A DNA stretch of 64,000 nt, from contig JBCCPJ010000013.1 of NCBI GenBank assembly GCA_039024895.1, positions 1-64,000 of the forward strand, written 5' to 3'. Source of the DNA: JAJDOD01 sp039024895 (GTDB lineage: Bacteria > Pseudomonadota > Alphaproteobacteria > Rhodobacterales > Rhodobacteraceae). A program made the translations under genes and the position numbers. Positions within the stretch are counted from its first letter, which is position 1, and each line of letters opens with the position of its first letter. This document shows, piece after piece, positions 55,770-63,788 of this stretch. The notes under the pieces were generated by a model that made no database searches, was not told where the DNA came from, and saw only the letters and a program-made list of their open reading frames with translations.

Positions 55770-56255
55770 ATGGCGCGTGCATTAGCATTCTTGCTGATTG
55801 GCTTCGTTTTCGGCGGTGGGCTTGGATTCGTTCTGGCCTCCGGCAACCGGGCTAGTTCTGACCGCGCGCCTGCCATGGATCACTCGGTACATATGCACAT
55901 GCACGGTGAGGCTCTCATAATAGAGCCCGGGGAAACAGCGCCCACACTGGCCATTGATATCACGCCGGATACGGCCGGTGGATGGAACCTGCATATGCAA
56001 ACGACGAATTTCAGCTTCACCGGCGAGCGCTCGGGCAAGGCACATGTTACCGGGGAAGGGCACGCGCATATTTATGTCAACGGCGAGAAAGTAGCGCGAG
56101 CCTATGGCCCCTGGTTTCATCTCGACGCCTTGCCGGACGGCGCGGTCGAAGTTGAAGTCACGTTGAATTCTAACGATCATCGAGCGTTGATGGTAGGGGA
56201 TGTGCCACTCTCAGCCACGGTGAGTTTTGATCTTGGTCGTGGGATCAACGATTGA
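55770..56255 (+). CDS. Exported His-rich hypothetical protein
   Basis: 161 residues. N-terminal TM or uncleaved signal (ALAFLLIGFVFGGGLGFVLA), a His/Met stretch (MDHSVHMHMHGEAL) and a beta-rich domain with GHAHIYVNGEKVARAYGPWF and NSNDHRALMVGD. The HxH and Met residues could bind copper. Similar domains occur beside copper or chaperone genes, but no family name is claimed. Confidence 0.7.
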   Translation: MARALAFLLIGFVFGGGLGFVLASGNRASSDRAPAMDHSVHMHMHGEALIIEPGETAPTLAIDITPDTAGGWNLHMQTTNFSFTGERSGKAHVTGEGHAHIYVNGEKVARAYGPWFHLDALPDGAVEVEVTLNSNDHRALMVGDVPLSATVSFDLGRGIND

Positions 56256-56318
56256 GCTATCGCTTTGTGCAAACGCACAAAACTCCGCGACACACTGAAC
56301 GCAGATGTGAATACAAAT

Positions 56319-56349
56319 GGGTCGGCGCCTCACGATGCGCCGACCCTTT
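56319..56349. terminator. Bidirectional terminator between convergent genes
   Basis: GGGTCGGCGC (56319-56328), loop CTCACGAT, GCGCCGACCC (56337-56346), TTT; the opposite strand continues ATTTG. A smaller stem TTTGTGC-AAAC-GCACAAA lies just after the upstream stop, near 56265. Confidence 0.7.
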
Positions 56350-56386
56350 GATGCTAAAAAGAACTAGGTGATTTAATTTCGGTGTT

Positions 56387-58345
56387 TCATAAACGCTCCG
56401 GCGCACGGGGGAGACGCCCGGTTGAGGGGCCAGTAACACGCCCACAACCTGCCTTCTCGGACACCGTAGCCCCAGGCCAGTTGGCATGGGCCTCGTCATT
56501 GGCAGCGCGATCGCAAAACCATGCCTCTGAACCCGGCGCTTCGCCCTTTCGGCCGCCGCTGATCCAGGTGAGCATTGCCTGACTGACCGCGCGCGTGGCC
56601 AGCGCCGTCGAGAAACTGGTGCCACTCATGAGCGCCGTGCTGCCGCTTTTACTGCCGGCTCCCATCAGCCCAAAAAGGGCCGGACCGCTTTCGCCCGGGA
56701 AAACACAGGTGGGCGCGGTCCGGCCATCTCCAACCGCATCGGAAGAGGCGCTGCTGGAATAGATTGCCGGTTTGCCATCGCTGGTCCGATAGCTGCCAAT
56801 AACGGGCGCTTCTTTGAGCGAGGCGATGGTGTTGAGGGTGCCCCGCCGACGCATTGGCGGGATTGTGTCCGTGTCGGTTGGCGTCGGGCTGTACTCTGCC
56901 ACATCAATCGCTCGGCCAATGTCATCAACAGCGGTGAAGTCGGGATGGGCGAAGCTCGCCACAAGCCCGGTATTGCCCCCATAGGTCAAGTTCTGATCCG
57001 ACTGCACATAGCCGTACCCGTGTTTTTCGGACGTTGAGGACAAGAGCCAGGTCCAAGCCCCGGCAGGGGCGGCAACGTCTCGGTCGGGGCGCAGCGTTGG
57101 TGCCGTGCAAAGGATATAGCTCATCCGGTACCAGCCATCGCCGCCCTCGTAATTTCGGCAATAGATCCGGGCCACGGGTTTGCCATCTAGGTGCAGCGTG
57201 TTCATCTGCCCGTGTTGCCCCGGTGTTGCGTCGCTGGCAGGTCCTGAAGGCGGTCGAAGCGACAAGGCCAGCGGATGCGCTGGCGAGGCCTCCGCATCAC
57301 CCGCAAGTTCGTCAGACCAAAGCTCCGCAAAGTTTGGGGTTTGGTCTTCGGGCTTCAAACGCCAATCGAGCATCTTTGCGCGATCATCCTTGAAGTTGAA
57401 TTTTGCTGCGCCTTCCGACAGCAAATCATTGCCAGCGGGCAGTATTATGCGGATCGGGCGGCCGGTTTGTTCCGACTTGTCGTGGATGGCGCGAAGGACC
57501 TGCTCAATGGGCATATGGCCATCCTTAGGCCCGGCTTGTAGCCCATAGGACAGGTTTATGACGACCGGAAACGCACCGCCTTCGGGCAGGTCGCAGGCCT
57601 TCCAGATACGGTCCGCGCGGTCGATAATGTACTCAATGGCATGGAGCGCAAAGAACTCAAGAAAGTTGCCTGAAGCGCCCATGGATGAGTTGGGTGGCAG
57701 GCCAACGCCGATCATGGGCAGGCGTCGGCGATGCTCGTCTTCGTAGCTTTGGCGCAAATCGTACCCTGCTGCGAGATCGGCCACCATCGTGCCATGGGTC
57801 GCGCTATTCTCGAGACGACGATCGCCGCGCGGCGCGTGAAACTGTGACGCGTCAGCAAGCCGGTCAAATTCAGCTTCATCGAGCGTTCCCGCCGCAACGG
57901 CGCGAAACATCAACTGGTCAATTTCGGTACGGAATAACTCGCGGCCGAACGGCACGGCACACGGGTCTCGCCATGTGCCGCCCATAAGCCATGCTGATAA
58001 GAAACGGGTGCCGCCATCAAGCCGACGAAATCGGGCATGGGACAGGGCAATGCCGCTGTCGATCACACCCACAATGGCGTTATCCGCATCGGGCATCCAT
58101 GTAAGTCGGATCGCAGGGTCCTCGCGCATCGGACCCTTCGGACGCGCAAACTCGGGCAGGGGCGCCGCTTGATGGGTCTTTTGCATCACCTCCGCAGCCA
58201 TAGGCGAAAGCGGCAAATCATCTATGGAAAGCTGGTTCTTTTCGGTCTTGTTGTCGAAACTTACGAGCTTGAGCCAGTCAATATAGGGCGAGACGTCGTC
58301 CGACGCGGAAGGATCGTTTTTCCATCCGGTCCAAGACATGCTCAT
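56387..58345 (-). CDS. Subtilisin-like (S8) serine peptidase, cytoplasmic type
   Basis: 652 residues. Catalytic triad visible: Asp96 in VGVIDSGIA, His184 in ATHGTMVADL and Ser577 in LMSGTSFSTALA; oxyanion Asn in ILPAGNDLL. There is no signal peptide, prodomain signature or anchor, so it should act in the cytoplasm. Large inserts lie between the His and Ser motifs (IYCRNYEGGDGWYRM; WTWLLSSTSEKHGYGYVQ). ATG 58345 follows GGTGGAGG by 7 bases and overlaps the upstream stop (ATGA). Always co-made with the PAP2/haloperoxidase-fold protein; substrate unknown. Confidence 0.9.
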   Translation of the reverse strand: MSMSWTGWKNDPSASDDVSPYIDWLKLVSFDNKTEKNQLSIDDLPLSPMAAEVMQKTHQAAPLPEFARPKGPMREDPAIRLTWMPDADNAIVGVIDSGIALSHARFRRLDGGTRFLSAWLMGGTWRDPCAVPFGRELFRTEIDQLMFRAVAAGTLDEAEFDRLADASQFHAPRGDRRLENSATHGTMVADLAAGYDLRQSYEDEHRRRLPMIGVGLPPNSSMGASGNFLEFFALHAIEYIIDRADRIWKACDLPEGGAFPVVINLSYGLQAGPKDGHMPIEQVLRAIHDKSEQTGRPIRIILPAGNDLLSEGAAKFNFKDDRAKMLDWRLKPEDQTPNFAELWSDELAGDAEASPAHPLALSLRPPSGPASDATPGQHGQMNTLHLDGKPVARIYCRNYEGGDGWYRMSYILCTAPTLRPDRDVAAPAGAWTWLLSSTSEKHGYGYVQSDQNLTYGGNTGLVASFAHPDFTAVDDIGRAIDVAEYSPTPTDTDTIPPMRRRGTLNTIASLKEAPVIGSYRTSDGKPAIYSSSASSDAVGDGRTAPTCVFPGESGPALFGLMGAGSKSGSTALMSGTSFSTALATRAVSQAMLTWISGGRKGEAPGSEAWFCDRAANDEAHANWPGATVSEKAGCGRVTGPSTGRLPRAPERL

Positions 58346-59481
58346 GCGCCAGCCTCCACCCATTCGCCTGCCGCGTCCTTCCAGAGCTTGCCGAAGATGG
58401 TGCTATCATCTCCAACGCCACCACCTTGCGCATCATCGGGCAACTCGTCCCGGAGCCAGCGGAGCGTCAAGTCAAAGGGTGGATCGCTCGGATCTACCGC
58501 TTCGAACGAGATTTCTTTAATGTCTGGCCAGTCGCCTGTCCCCGTGGCAATGCGGTACAGCGCTTCGCCGAGGAGGCAGCCGATAACAGCGCCGGACGCG
58601 TTGTCGACCGGGAAATGCACACCGGCCACCGACCGGTTGGACGCGATACGATGGGCCAAGCGGAAAGCCATACCAGCCATGCGACCTGTTTCGCTGTCCA
58701 CAGGTGCCGAAAGCGCTTGCTTTGGCCCGAGACCCGTCATGATCCGTGAAAAAACCGTGGAAGCGGCAAATACCTCAATCGCATGCCCGGAAGGATAGCT
58801 GGAGTGATCCGGCGTCTGAATGATCGGTTGAATATGCGTCGCAAAATCGATTGGACGTGGGGCACGGCAAAGATGTTTGATCGGCATCTCCACATGCACC
58901 GCGACGCGCTGGCAGGTATAAAGCGCCGCCATCGTGTGTTTGTGCCGCGCACTCGAAAGATATCCGAGCGCACCATAGAATGAGAACAGATCGCCCGTTT
59001 GCACCAGGATTTCATTAACCCTGTCCGCACGCAAATCCGAATAGGCGCGTACCATGGCAAGCTGTTGTTCAAACACTTCCATACTGGGGCGATTGAGCTT
59101 GGCGACATCTGTACCGTTGACGGCGAGCGTTGCGTCCCCATCGCTACCTGTGACAACGAATTGTGGGAAAAGCATTGAATTCATCAGCTTAGAGGCGACC
59201 TCTGTGCCGAGGTAGCTGATATCTGCATCACCCGCGCCAAGCGGTCCGGGTTTGCGCAGAGGCGCGCCGTCCCAATAGCCGACAATCCCGTCATATGTGG
59301 TTAGAAGTGTCCAGCTGAGCTGCGAGGAGCCTGGACCACCCGCATGATTGATGCCCTGACCTTGGCCCTGTCCTTGGCCCTGTCCTTGACCTTGGCCCTG
59401 TCCTTGACCTTGCCCCTGACCCTGACCTTGGCCCTGTCCTTGACCTTGCCCCTGACCTTGTCCTTGGCCCTGTGTCGGCAT
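58342..59481 (-). CDS. PAP2/vanadium-haloperoxidase-fold protein with a (Gln-Gly)20 N-terminus
   Basis: 379 residues. After Met-Pro-Thr come twenty Gln-Gly dipeptides. The rest carries the full phosphate/vanadate pocket: Lys202-x6-Arg209-Pro210 (KHLCRAPRP), PSGH at 230-233 and Arg283-x5-His289-x3-Asp293 (RSVAGVHFPVD). This signature is shared by acid phosphatases and vanadium haloperoxidases; helical length and lack of TMs favour the haloperoxidase type. No signal peptide. Start fixed by GGGAGAAG. Heads the two-gene operon with the S8 peptidase; divergent from a SARP-like regulator. Confidence 0.9.
   Translation of the reverse strand: MPTQGQGQGQGQGQGQGQGQGQGQGQGQGQGQGQGQGQGQGQGINHAGGPGSSQLSWTLLTTYDGIVGYWDGAPLRKPGPLGAGDADISYLGTEVASKLMNSMLFPQFVVTGSDGDATLAVNGTDVAKLNRPSMEVFEQQLAMVRAYSDLRADRVNEILVQTGDLFSFYGALGYLSSARHKHTMAALYTCQRVAVHVEMPIKHLCRAPRPIDFATHIQPIIQTPDHSSYPSGHAIEVFAASTVFSRIMTGLGPKQALSAPVDSETGRMAGMAFRLAHRIASNRSVAGVHFPVDNASGAVIGCLLGEALYRIATGTGDWPDIKEISFEAVDPSDPPFDLTLRWLRDELPDDAQGGGVGDDSTIFGKLWKDAAGEWVEAGA
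59353..59472. repeat. Hexanucleotide tandem repeat coding for (Gln-Gly)20
   Basis: 120 bp of twenty 6-bp units on the plus strand (variants such as GCCCTG, TCCTTG, ACCTTG, CCCCTG). Third positions vary while Gln-Gly never does, so the peptide repeat is under selection or the array is old. Such arrays change length readily by slippage without shifting the frame. Confidence 0.95.
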
Positions 59482-59653
59482 TGCACTTCTCCCTCGCAAT
59501 CTTCAGGTGCAGACTGTTCGGATTTCATGAGGTGCAGCAAGGCCGCGATGCATTATTCACGGAAGATTCACATATTCGAATTTGTGCGGATTTCTTGAAA
59601 ATGTAACGCATAGGAAGTGTAATTGACGTTACGGCAATGCCAGAGGGGTCGTT

Positions 59654-61270
59654 ATGGCAGCGCAGATACAAAAGCTCAGGTTCTACCTTTACGGGCGATT
59701 TCGCGTCGAAACGGCGCAAGAAGAAGATCGCGCGCCAAAAAGTGCGAAGTCGCAGGCTTTGCTGGCGCTCCTTGCGACCAGCGAGACCGGTGGGCGCGGA
59801 CGGCTATGGCTCCAAAAGCGGCTTTGGCCCGCCAAGGAAGCGGATAAAGCGTCAACCAGCTTGCGTCAGGCTTTGAGCGAAATCCGTCGTGCCCTGGGGG
59901 AAGATCGGAGCATTCTCGAGGCGGACCGGCGTAGCGTAACTCTCGATTTATCCCGTGTGGATCTCGTACCATCTGTGCCGGGTGCCGAGTTTCTGGAAGG
60001 CATCCAGCTTATCGATGGCGATCACGGATTGGCCGAATGGCTTGAGCGCCATCGGTCCATGGCCGTTGTGCCCGCGCCGACGGACGTGGCGGGGCACGCG
60101 AACGCCTATGTGCAGCAGAGCATGCCGGCGCGGCCTGTCGTTGTTTTCCAGACGCAGAGCGACAAGAATTCGGAACTCGGCCTCATCGAAGATATTTTCG
60201 TCGATTGTGTCGCCCGCTCCATGCGCGAAACGCTGTCAGCCGAGGTGCGGATTGAGGGGGTAACGGTCGATCCCAACGCGTTCCGGGTAGAGGTTCAAGC
60301 CTACCGGGGGGAAGGGGCAACGGTAGGCATTCGCAGCCGGGTGCGGCACGGGTCGCCCGATACATTGGTCTGGTCCGGAATGACATCGACGCAGCTTCAC
60401 GGCGCACCGCCCGTCGAAGACCTGCAAATCGTATCTCTGGGCAATCAGTTGATTGACGCGTTGGCCGAGGCAATGACAGGTCACATCTCGGAAGCTCAGG
60501 ATATCCGGGATGCGAATTTGCTCACGCGGCTCGCCATTCGTCGCATTTTCACGCTGAAGCCTGAAAACCTGCTGGAAGCGGACGAAATGCTCGCAATGGC
60601 CGAAGAACTGGGCGCAGGCGCGTTGTCTTCTGCTTGGCGCGCGCAGTTGCGTGTCATCCAGCATGTGGAATTGCATGATGGTCGCTCCGAAAATTTGCCA
60701 GACGAGGCGCGCAAGCTTGCGGTTTTGGCAATGGAGCGCGAGCCAATGAACTCGATGGTGGTTGCCGCTGTGGCGAACACGCGCTTGGTGCTCGATAATG
60801 ATGTCAATGTATGCATGGAGTTGGCGCGTCGTTCAGTCCGCTTGAATCCCGCCAATCCTCTCGCGTGGAACAGCTTGGCAACGGCGAAGCTCTACGCGGG
60901 CGATATTGGCGAAGCACATGCCCTCGCTTTGCGCGCCCAGAAGATCAGCTCGGGCTCTCCGTTCGGACATTGGTGGGATTTCGGACGCTGTCTGACGGCC
61001 GCTCTGACGGGACGCAAAGCGGAAGCGCTGCAACTTGCCGAAGCCGCGCATGCCTTGTCGCCTGAGTTCCGCCCGCCCTTGCGCTATCTGACGGCGCTTT
61101 ACGCTGGAGAAGAGCGTTTTGACGATGCGCAACGGACGGCCGAGCGTTTGAAGAAGCTTGAACCGGATTTTTCATTCGAGAGGATGGCGAAAGACGAGAC
61201 ATACCCGATTTCACCGCTCCGCTGGGGCGGGCTCCTCGACAGTGGGAAGGTTATCGCCCTCTCCGGCTAA
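59654..61270 (+). CDS. SARP-like winged-helix regulator with TPR domain
   Basis: 538 residues. N-terminal SARP/OmpR-like winged helix (about 8-105: LRFYLYGRFRVET; KSQALLALLATSETGGRGRL; ASTSLRQALSEIRRALGEDR). The middle resembles class III-associated regulators (VVVFQTQSDKNSELGLIEDI), and the C-terminus is TPR-rich (LARRSVRLNPANPLAWNSLA). GAGGGG precedes the ATG. Divergent from the peptidase/PAP2 operon across 172 bp, so it most likely controls it. The last 60 bases overlap the convergent pqiA-like gene. Confidence 0.85.
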   Translation: MAAQIQKLRFYLYGRFRVETAQEEDRAPKSAKSQALLALLATSETGGRGRLWLQKRLWPAKEADKASTSLRQALSEIRRALGEDRSILEADRRSVTLDLSRVDLVPSVPGAEFLEGIQLIDGDHGLAEWLERHRSMAVVPAPTDVAGHANAYVQQSMPARPVVVFQTQSDKNSELGLIEDIFVDCVARSMRETLSAEVRIEGVTVDPNAFRVEVQAYRGEGATVGIRSRVRHGSPDTLVWSGMTSTQLHGAPPVEDLQIVSLGNQLIDALAEAMTGHISEAQDIRDANLLTRLAIRRIFTLKPENLLEADEMLAMAEELGAGALSSAWRAQLRVIQHVELHDGRSENLPDEARKLAVLAMEREPMNSMVVAAVANTRLVLDNDVNVCMELARRSVRLNPANPLAWNSLATAKLYAGDIGEAHALALRAQKISSGSPFGHWWDFGRCLTAALTGRKAEALQLAEAAHALSPEFRPPLRYLTALYAGEERFDDAQRTAERLKKLEPDFSFERMAKDETYPISPLRWGGLLDSGKVIALSG

Positions 61271-61963
61271 GGGGTGATCGTCGTCAAGGTCCCAGATCAT
61301 TCGGCTGTCAAATGCGAGCGCCGACAGCATGGTGAAGATAACCGACAGCGCAAAAGCGAAAGCGGCGGGGCCAGGCTTTACGTTCGCCAACAGCGAAAAC
61401 TGTACCAGCGAAGAGAGGATCGCGACCACGAAGACGTCGATCATCGACCACCTACCGATGATCTCCACCCCTTCATAGACCCTGTGGCGCCAGACGGGCG
61501 AACTGGGCAAGCGGTACTGGACGGATAGTGCCAACCAAGCAATCGCTGCAAACTTCGTCAAGGGGATCACAACCGAGGCCAAGAGGATGACAAGGACGAT
61601 AAGGATCGATCCATGACCAAGAAGTTTTAGGGCGCCTTCAATGATCGTGTCGTCGCTTGTCGTCAAAAGGAGGCGCGTTTCAAGCATTGGCCATATGTTT
61701 GCGGGGATATAGGCAATGACGCCCAATGCCCAAAACAACCAGACCGAACCAAGACTGCCATAGGCGCGGCTTTTCAAACGCGCGCCGCAGCGGCGGCAAT
61801 GCGCGGTGCCCAGGGGTGCCGTTTGTGCGCAACGACGACAGCCCACCAGCCCGGCGGCGCGGGCAGTTTTAGCGGGCAATCCGACTGATATATCAGTTAA
61901 TGGATTCGACTTATCGGGTGCATGTGCTGATATATCAGTTCGCGTTTCTGATATATCAGTCAT
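61211..61963 (-). CDS. PqiA-like membrane protein, second copy
   Basis: 250 residues. Two zinc-ribbon-like Cys pairs: Cys42/45 and Cys56/59 (CRRC ... CRRC), then four TMs with LGSVWLFWALGVIAYIPANI, LPLTKFAAIAWLALS-like middle and GRWSMIDVFVVAILSSLVQF. Paraquat-inducible protein A half. The first 26 residues repeat TDIS at 2-5, 9-12 and 23-26, because the DNA carries three palindromes. ATG 61963 overlaps the stop of the first copy by eight bases. No pqiB/mce partner follows. Confidence 0.87.
   Translation of the reverse strand: MTDISETRTDISAHAPDKSNPLTDISVGLPAKTARAAGLVGCRRCAQTAPLGTAHCRRCGARLKSRAYGSLGSVWLFWALGVIAYIPANIWPMLETRLLLTTSDDTIIEGALKLLGHGSILIVLVILLASVVIPLTKFAAIAWLALSVQYRLPSSPVWRHRVYEGVEIIGRWSMIDVFVVAILSSLVQFSLLANVKPGPAAFAFALSVIFTMLSALAFDSRMIWDLDDDHPLAGEGDNLPTVEEPAPAER
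61885..61959. promoter_or_regulatory. Three phased copies of the palindrome CTGATATATCAG
   Basis: CTGATATATCAG at 61885-61896, 61927-61938 and 61948-61959, starts spaced 42 and 21 bp (four and two helical turns). The first extends to a 14-bp palindrome (ACTGATATATCAGT). They lie within codons 2-26 of the second pqiA-like gene. Either protein-binding sites or a small repeat that spread in frame. Confidence 0.6.
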
Positions 61964-62567
61964 CGCCCAATGCATCCCACAACGATTGTCGGCAAAGCGC
62001 TTTGTCTTGCACCCAAAGCAAAACCACAGCACCGGCAAACATGTAAAAGGCAGGGCCAAAGGTCACTTCAGCCAAGGCGACGATCTTGATGAGGGCGACG
62101 GTGCACCCAATGATGAAAATCTCGGCCATCGACCACGGGCGCAGCGCTTCCGCCCAACGAAAAGCTCTTGCTGATCCAGGGAAGCGCCGAAACCTGGCAA
62201 CAATTGGCACAAGCACATACATCGTTAAACCGAGGCGCAAGGTGGGGAGCAGCAGGATTAACGCCAAGATAACCAGCGACAGAAGTCGGAGCGGCCCTTT
62301 GAAGGCAAGCGCTGTCTCGATCAGCGTGGCATCATTGCGCATCCAATACCGTTCGATGGACAAAAACGGCAGTGTCACTGCCCCGAAGATGAGTGCGGCG
62401 GTTACTAAAGCGATTAAAACCTGCAAAAGCCCAGCACGCCGTTGCGGCACCATCAACGTCCGATGGCATCGGTGACATTTAAGGCGCTTGGTTGCTGAGG
62501 GCCGATAAAGCAGGTCGCATGTGGGGCAGGCCAAGATAGCGTGGGTTGACTTGGATTGATCGCTCAT
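61956..62567 (-). CDS. PqiA-like membrane protein, first copy
   Basis: 203 residues. Cys pairs Cys14/17 and Cys31/34 (LACPTCDLLY; LKCHRCHRTL), then TMs (VLIALVTAALIFGAVTLPFL; LLSLVILALILLLPTLRLGL) and RPWSMAEIFIIGCTVALIKI, the conserved PqiA segment. In E. coli PqiA partners the MCE-domain PqiB for lipid transport; here two PqiA halves stand as separate genes without PqiB. ATG 62567 gives the family start. Confidence 0.87.
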   Translation of the reverse strand: MSDQSKSTHAILACPTCDLLYRPSATKRLKCHRCHRTLMVPQRRAGLLQVLIALVTAALIFGAVTLPFLSIERYWMRNDATLIETALAFKGPLRLLSLVILALILLLPTLRLGLTMYVLVPIVARFRRFPGSARAFRWAEALRPWSMAEIFIIGCTVALIKIVALAEVTFGPAFYMFAGAVVLLWVQDKALCRQSLWDALGDD

Positions 62568-63069
62568 TGGTACGGACGTAGCCACGAAACCTTCCCGTTG
62601 CAGCCCAAATAATGGGTTCTTGTCGGGAAACATATTGTTGATCGGCGCGAATTGGGACCCTCAAAGCTGCAAAATTAGGCTATTTGCGTGCCAAAATCGA
62701 TACAGGTATAGTTCTCATATTGGAAACGCCACCCGCACTTTCTCTCGATTTTTCGGAATGTCTGGCGACGGCTAGCCAAGATTGTTTTCGTACTCGAAAC
62801 ACGCGTTAACGCAAAATGTTATCTTTGTCGAAAGCAGTTTCGTAAGGTCGCTGTTTTTGCTACATTAATCGGGGAGTATGTGTTCCGCGACCCAACGATA
62901 TATCGCCCATATTGATACCAAGGCGTCTCTGCAACGCCTCGGTTGACGCGAAAATATCTTAACGCGGGGATACAGCTTTAGAGATGGCGCTTTTTGTGTG
63001 CGGCGCATCTCTAGCAATATTGGAAGTGTGACCTGCGGCCAGCGGGTGTGTGAGTGTGAGAAGGTTGAT
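62568..63069. other. Divergent intergenic region between pqiA-like and Hint-domain genes
   Basis: 502 bp, A/T-richer than its surroundings. GGCGT-CTCTGCA-ACGCC (about 62922-62938) may form a hairpin. Several TTAACGC motifs (about 62807 and 62958) recall CtrA half-sites (TTAA) but no full TTAA-N7-TTAA was found. No gene recognised. Confidence 0.45.
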
Positions 63070-63711
63070 ATGAGTGTGCGAAGTAAGTTCGAGTCTGCCG
63101 GTGCAGGCAGTTATGACCGCGCTGTGTCACGTCTGCGAAACGGTGCGAGCCGCATAATGGCAGAACGTGCAAAAGCGTTGCAGAGCGCTGCAAATCAACA
63201 AAACGACAGCGAAGTTTCCGCTGAAATGGTTGATCACAACAAACGTCAGGCGAAGAAAGACCCGGCTGTCTTTGAAGCTTGGCCATTGCCCGGTCTTGCG
63301 CCGATGACACGGGTGCGGACGTCCTTTGGCGATGTACATGCCGCGGCCCTGCGCAAAGGGGACGAAGTATTGACCCGAGACGGGTCGTATAAGTCCATTC
63401 TCTGGTTGACGCGCATCTGCCTCGACGAACAAATCCTGTCGGAGAAACCCGATTGCAACCCTGTTGTCTTGGCCGCTGGCTCCCTTGGTCCACAGGTTCC
63501 GGCAAGTGAGATTATGGTGTCGCCGCGTCAAATGATCGGCGCCGACAATAAAAGCGGCCTCGCGCGTAATCAGGAGGCAGCCGCGCTGGTTTCCCGTCCT
63601 GGCGTACGCCGACTGCGCGAAACCTGTCTTTCGTATACGATGTTTCATGTCGGCGAACCGGCGGAAATCTACTGCGAGGGTACCTATCTCTTGTTTCCGA
63701 TGGACGCCTGA
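63070..63711 (+). CDS. Hint-domain protein
   Basis: 213 residues. N-terminal helical region with Ser/Lys/Gln, then a Hint_2 (intein/hedgehog-like) domain: GLAPMTRVRTSFGDVHAAAL, LRKGDEVLTRDGSYKSILWL, and late SPRQMIGADN. No catalytic Cys or His typical of splicing inteins is evident and no extein follows, so it is a stand-alone Hint protein of the kind frequent in Rhodobacterales. GAGAAGG precedes ATG 63070. Next gene is cheB. Confidence 0.85.
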   Translation: MSVRSKFESAGAGSYDRAVSRLRNGASRIMAERAKALQSAANQQNDSEVSAEMVDHNKRQAKKDPAVFEAWPLPGLAPMTRVRTSFGDVHAAALRKGDEVLTRDGSYKSILWLTRICLDEQILSEKPDCNPVVLAAGSLGPQVPASEIMVSPRQMIGADNKSGLARNQEAAALVSRPGVRRLRETCLSYTMFHVGEPAEIYCEGTYLLFPMDA

Positions 63712-63788
63712 CATCCGTTATCGGCAATCAACCCGATCTTAAGAGGCACGTGAGAGGTCTCTCAGTACATCGAGTACCGTGAGATCCT

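Noticed and set aside
59353..59472. CRISPR-like array
   Set aside because: The repeat unit is 6 bp, has no spacers and is protein-coding.
59344..59598. Leu/Thr/Ala/Ser repeat frame on the plus strand
   Set aside because: It is the complement of the (Gln-Gly)20 array, without its own start signal.
62700..63000. CtrA binding site upstream of the Hint/cheB genes
   Set aside because: TTAA half-sites exist but no pair has the required spacing.
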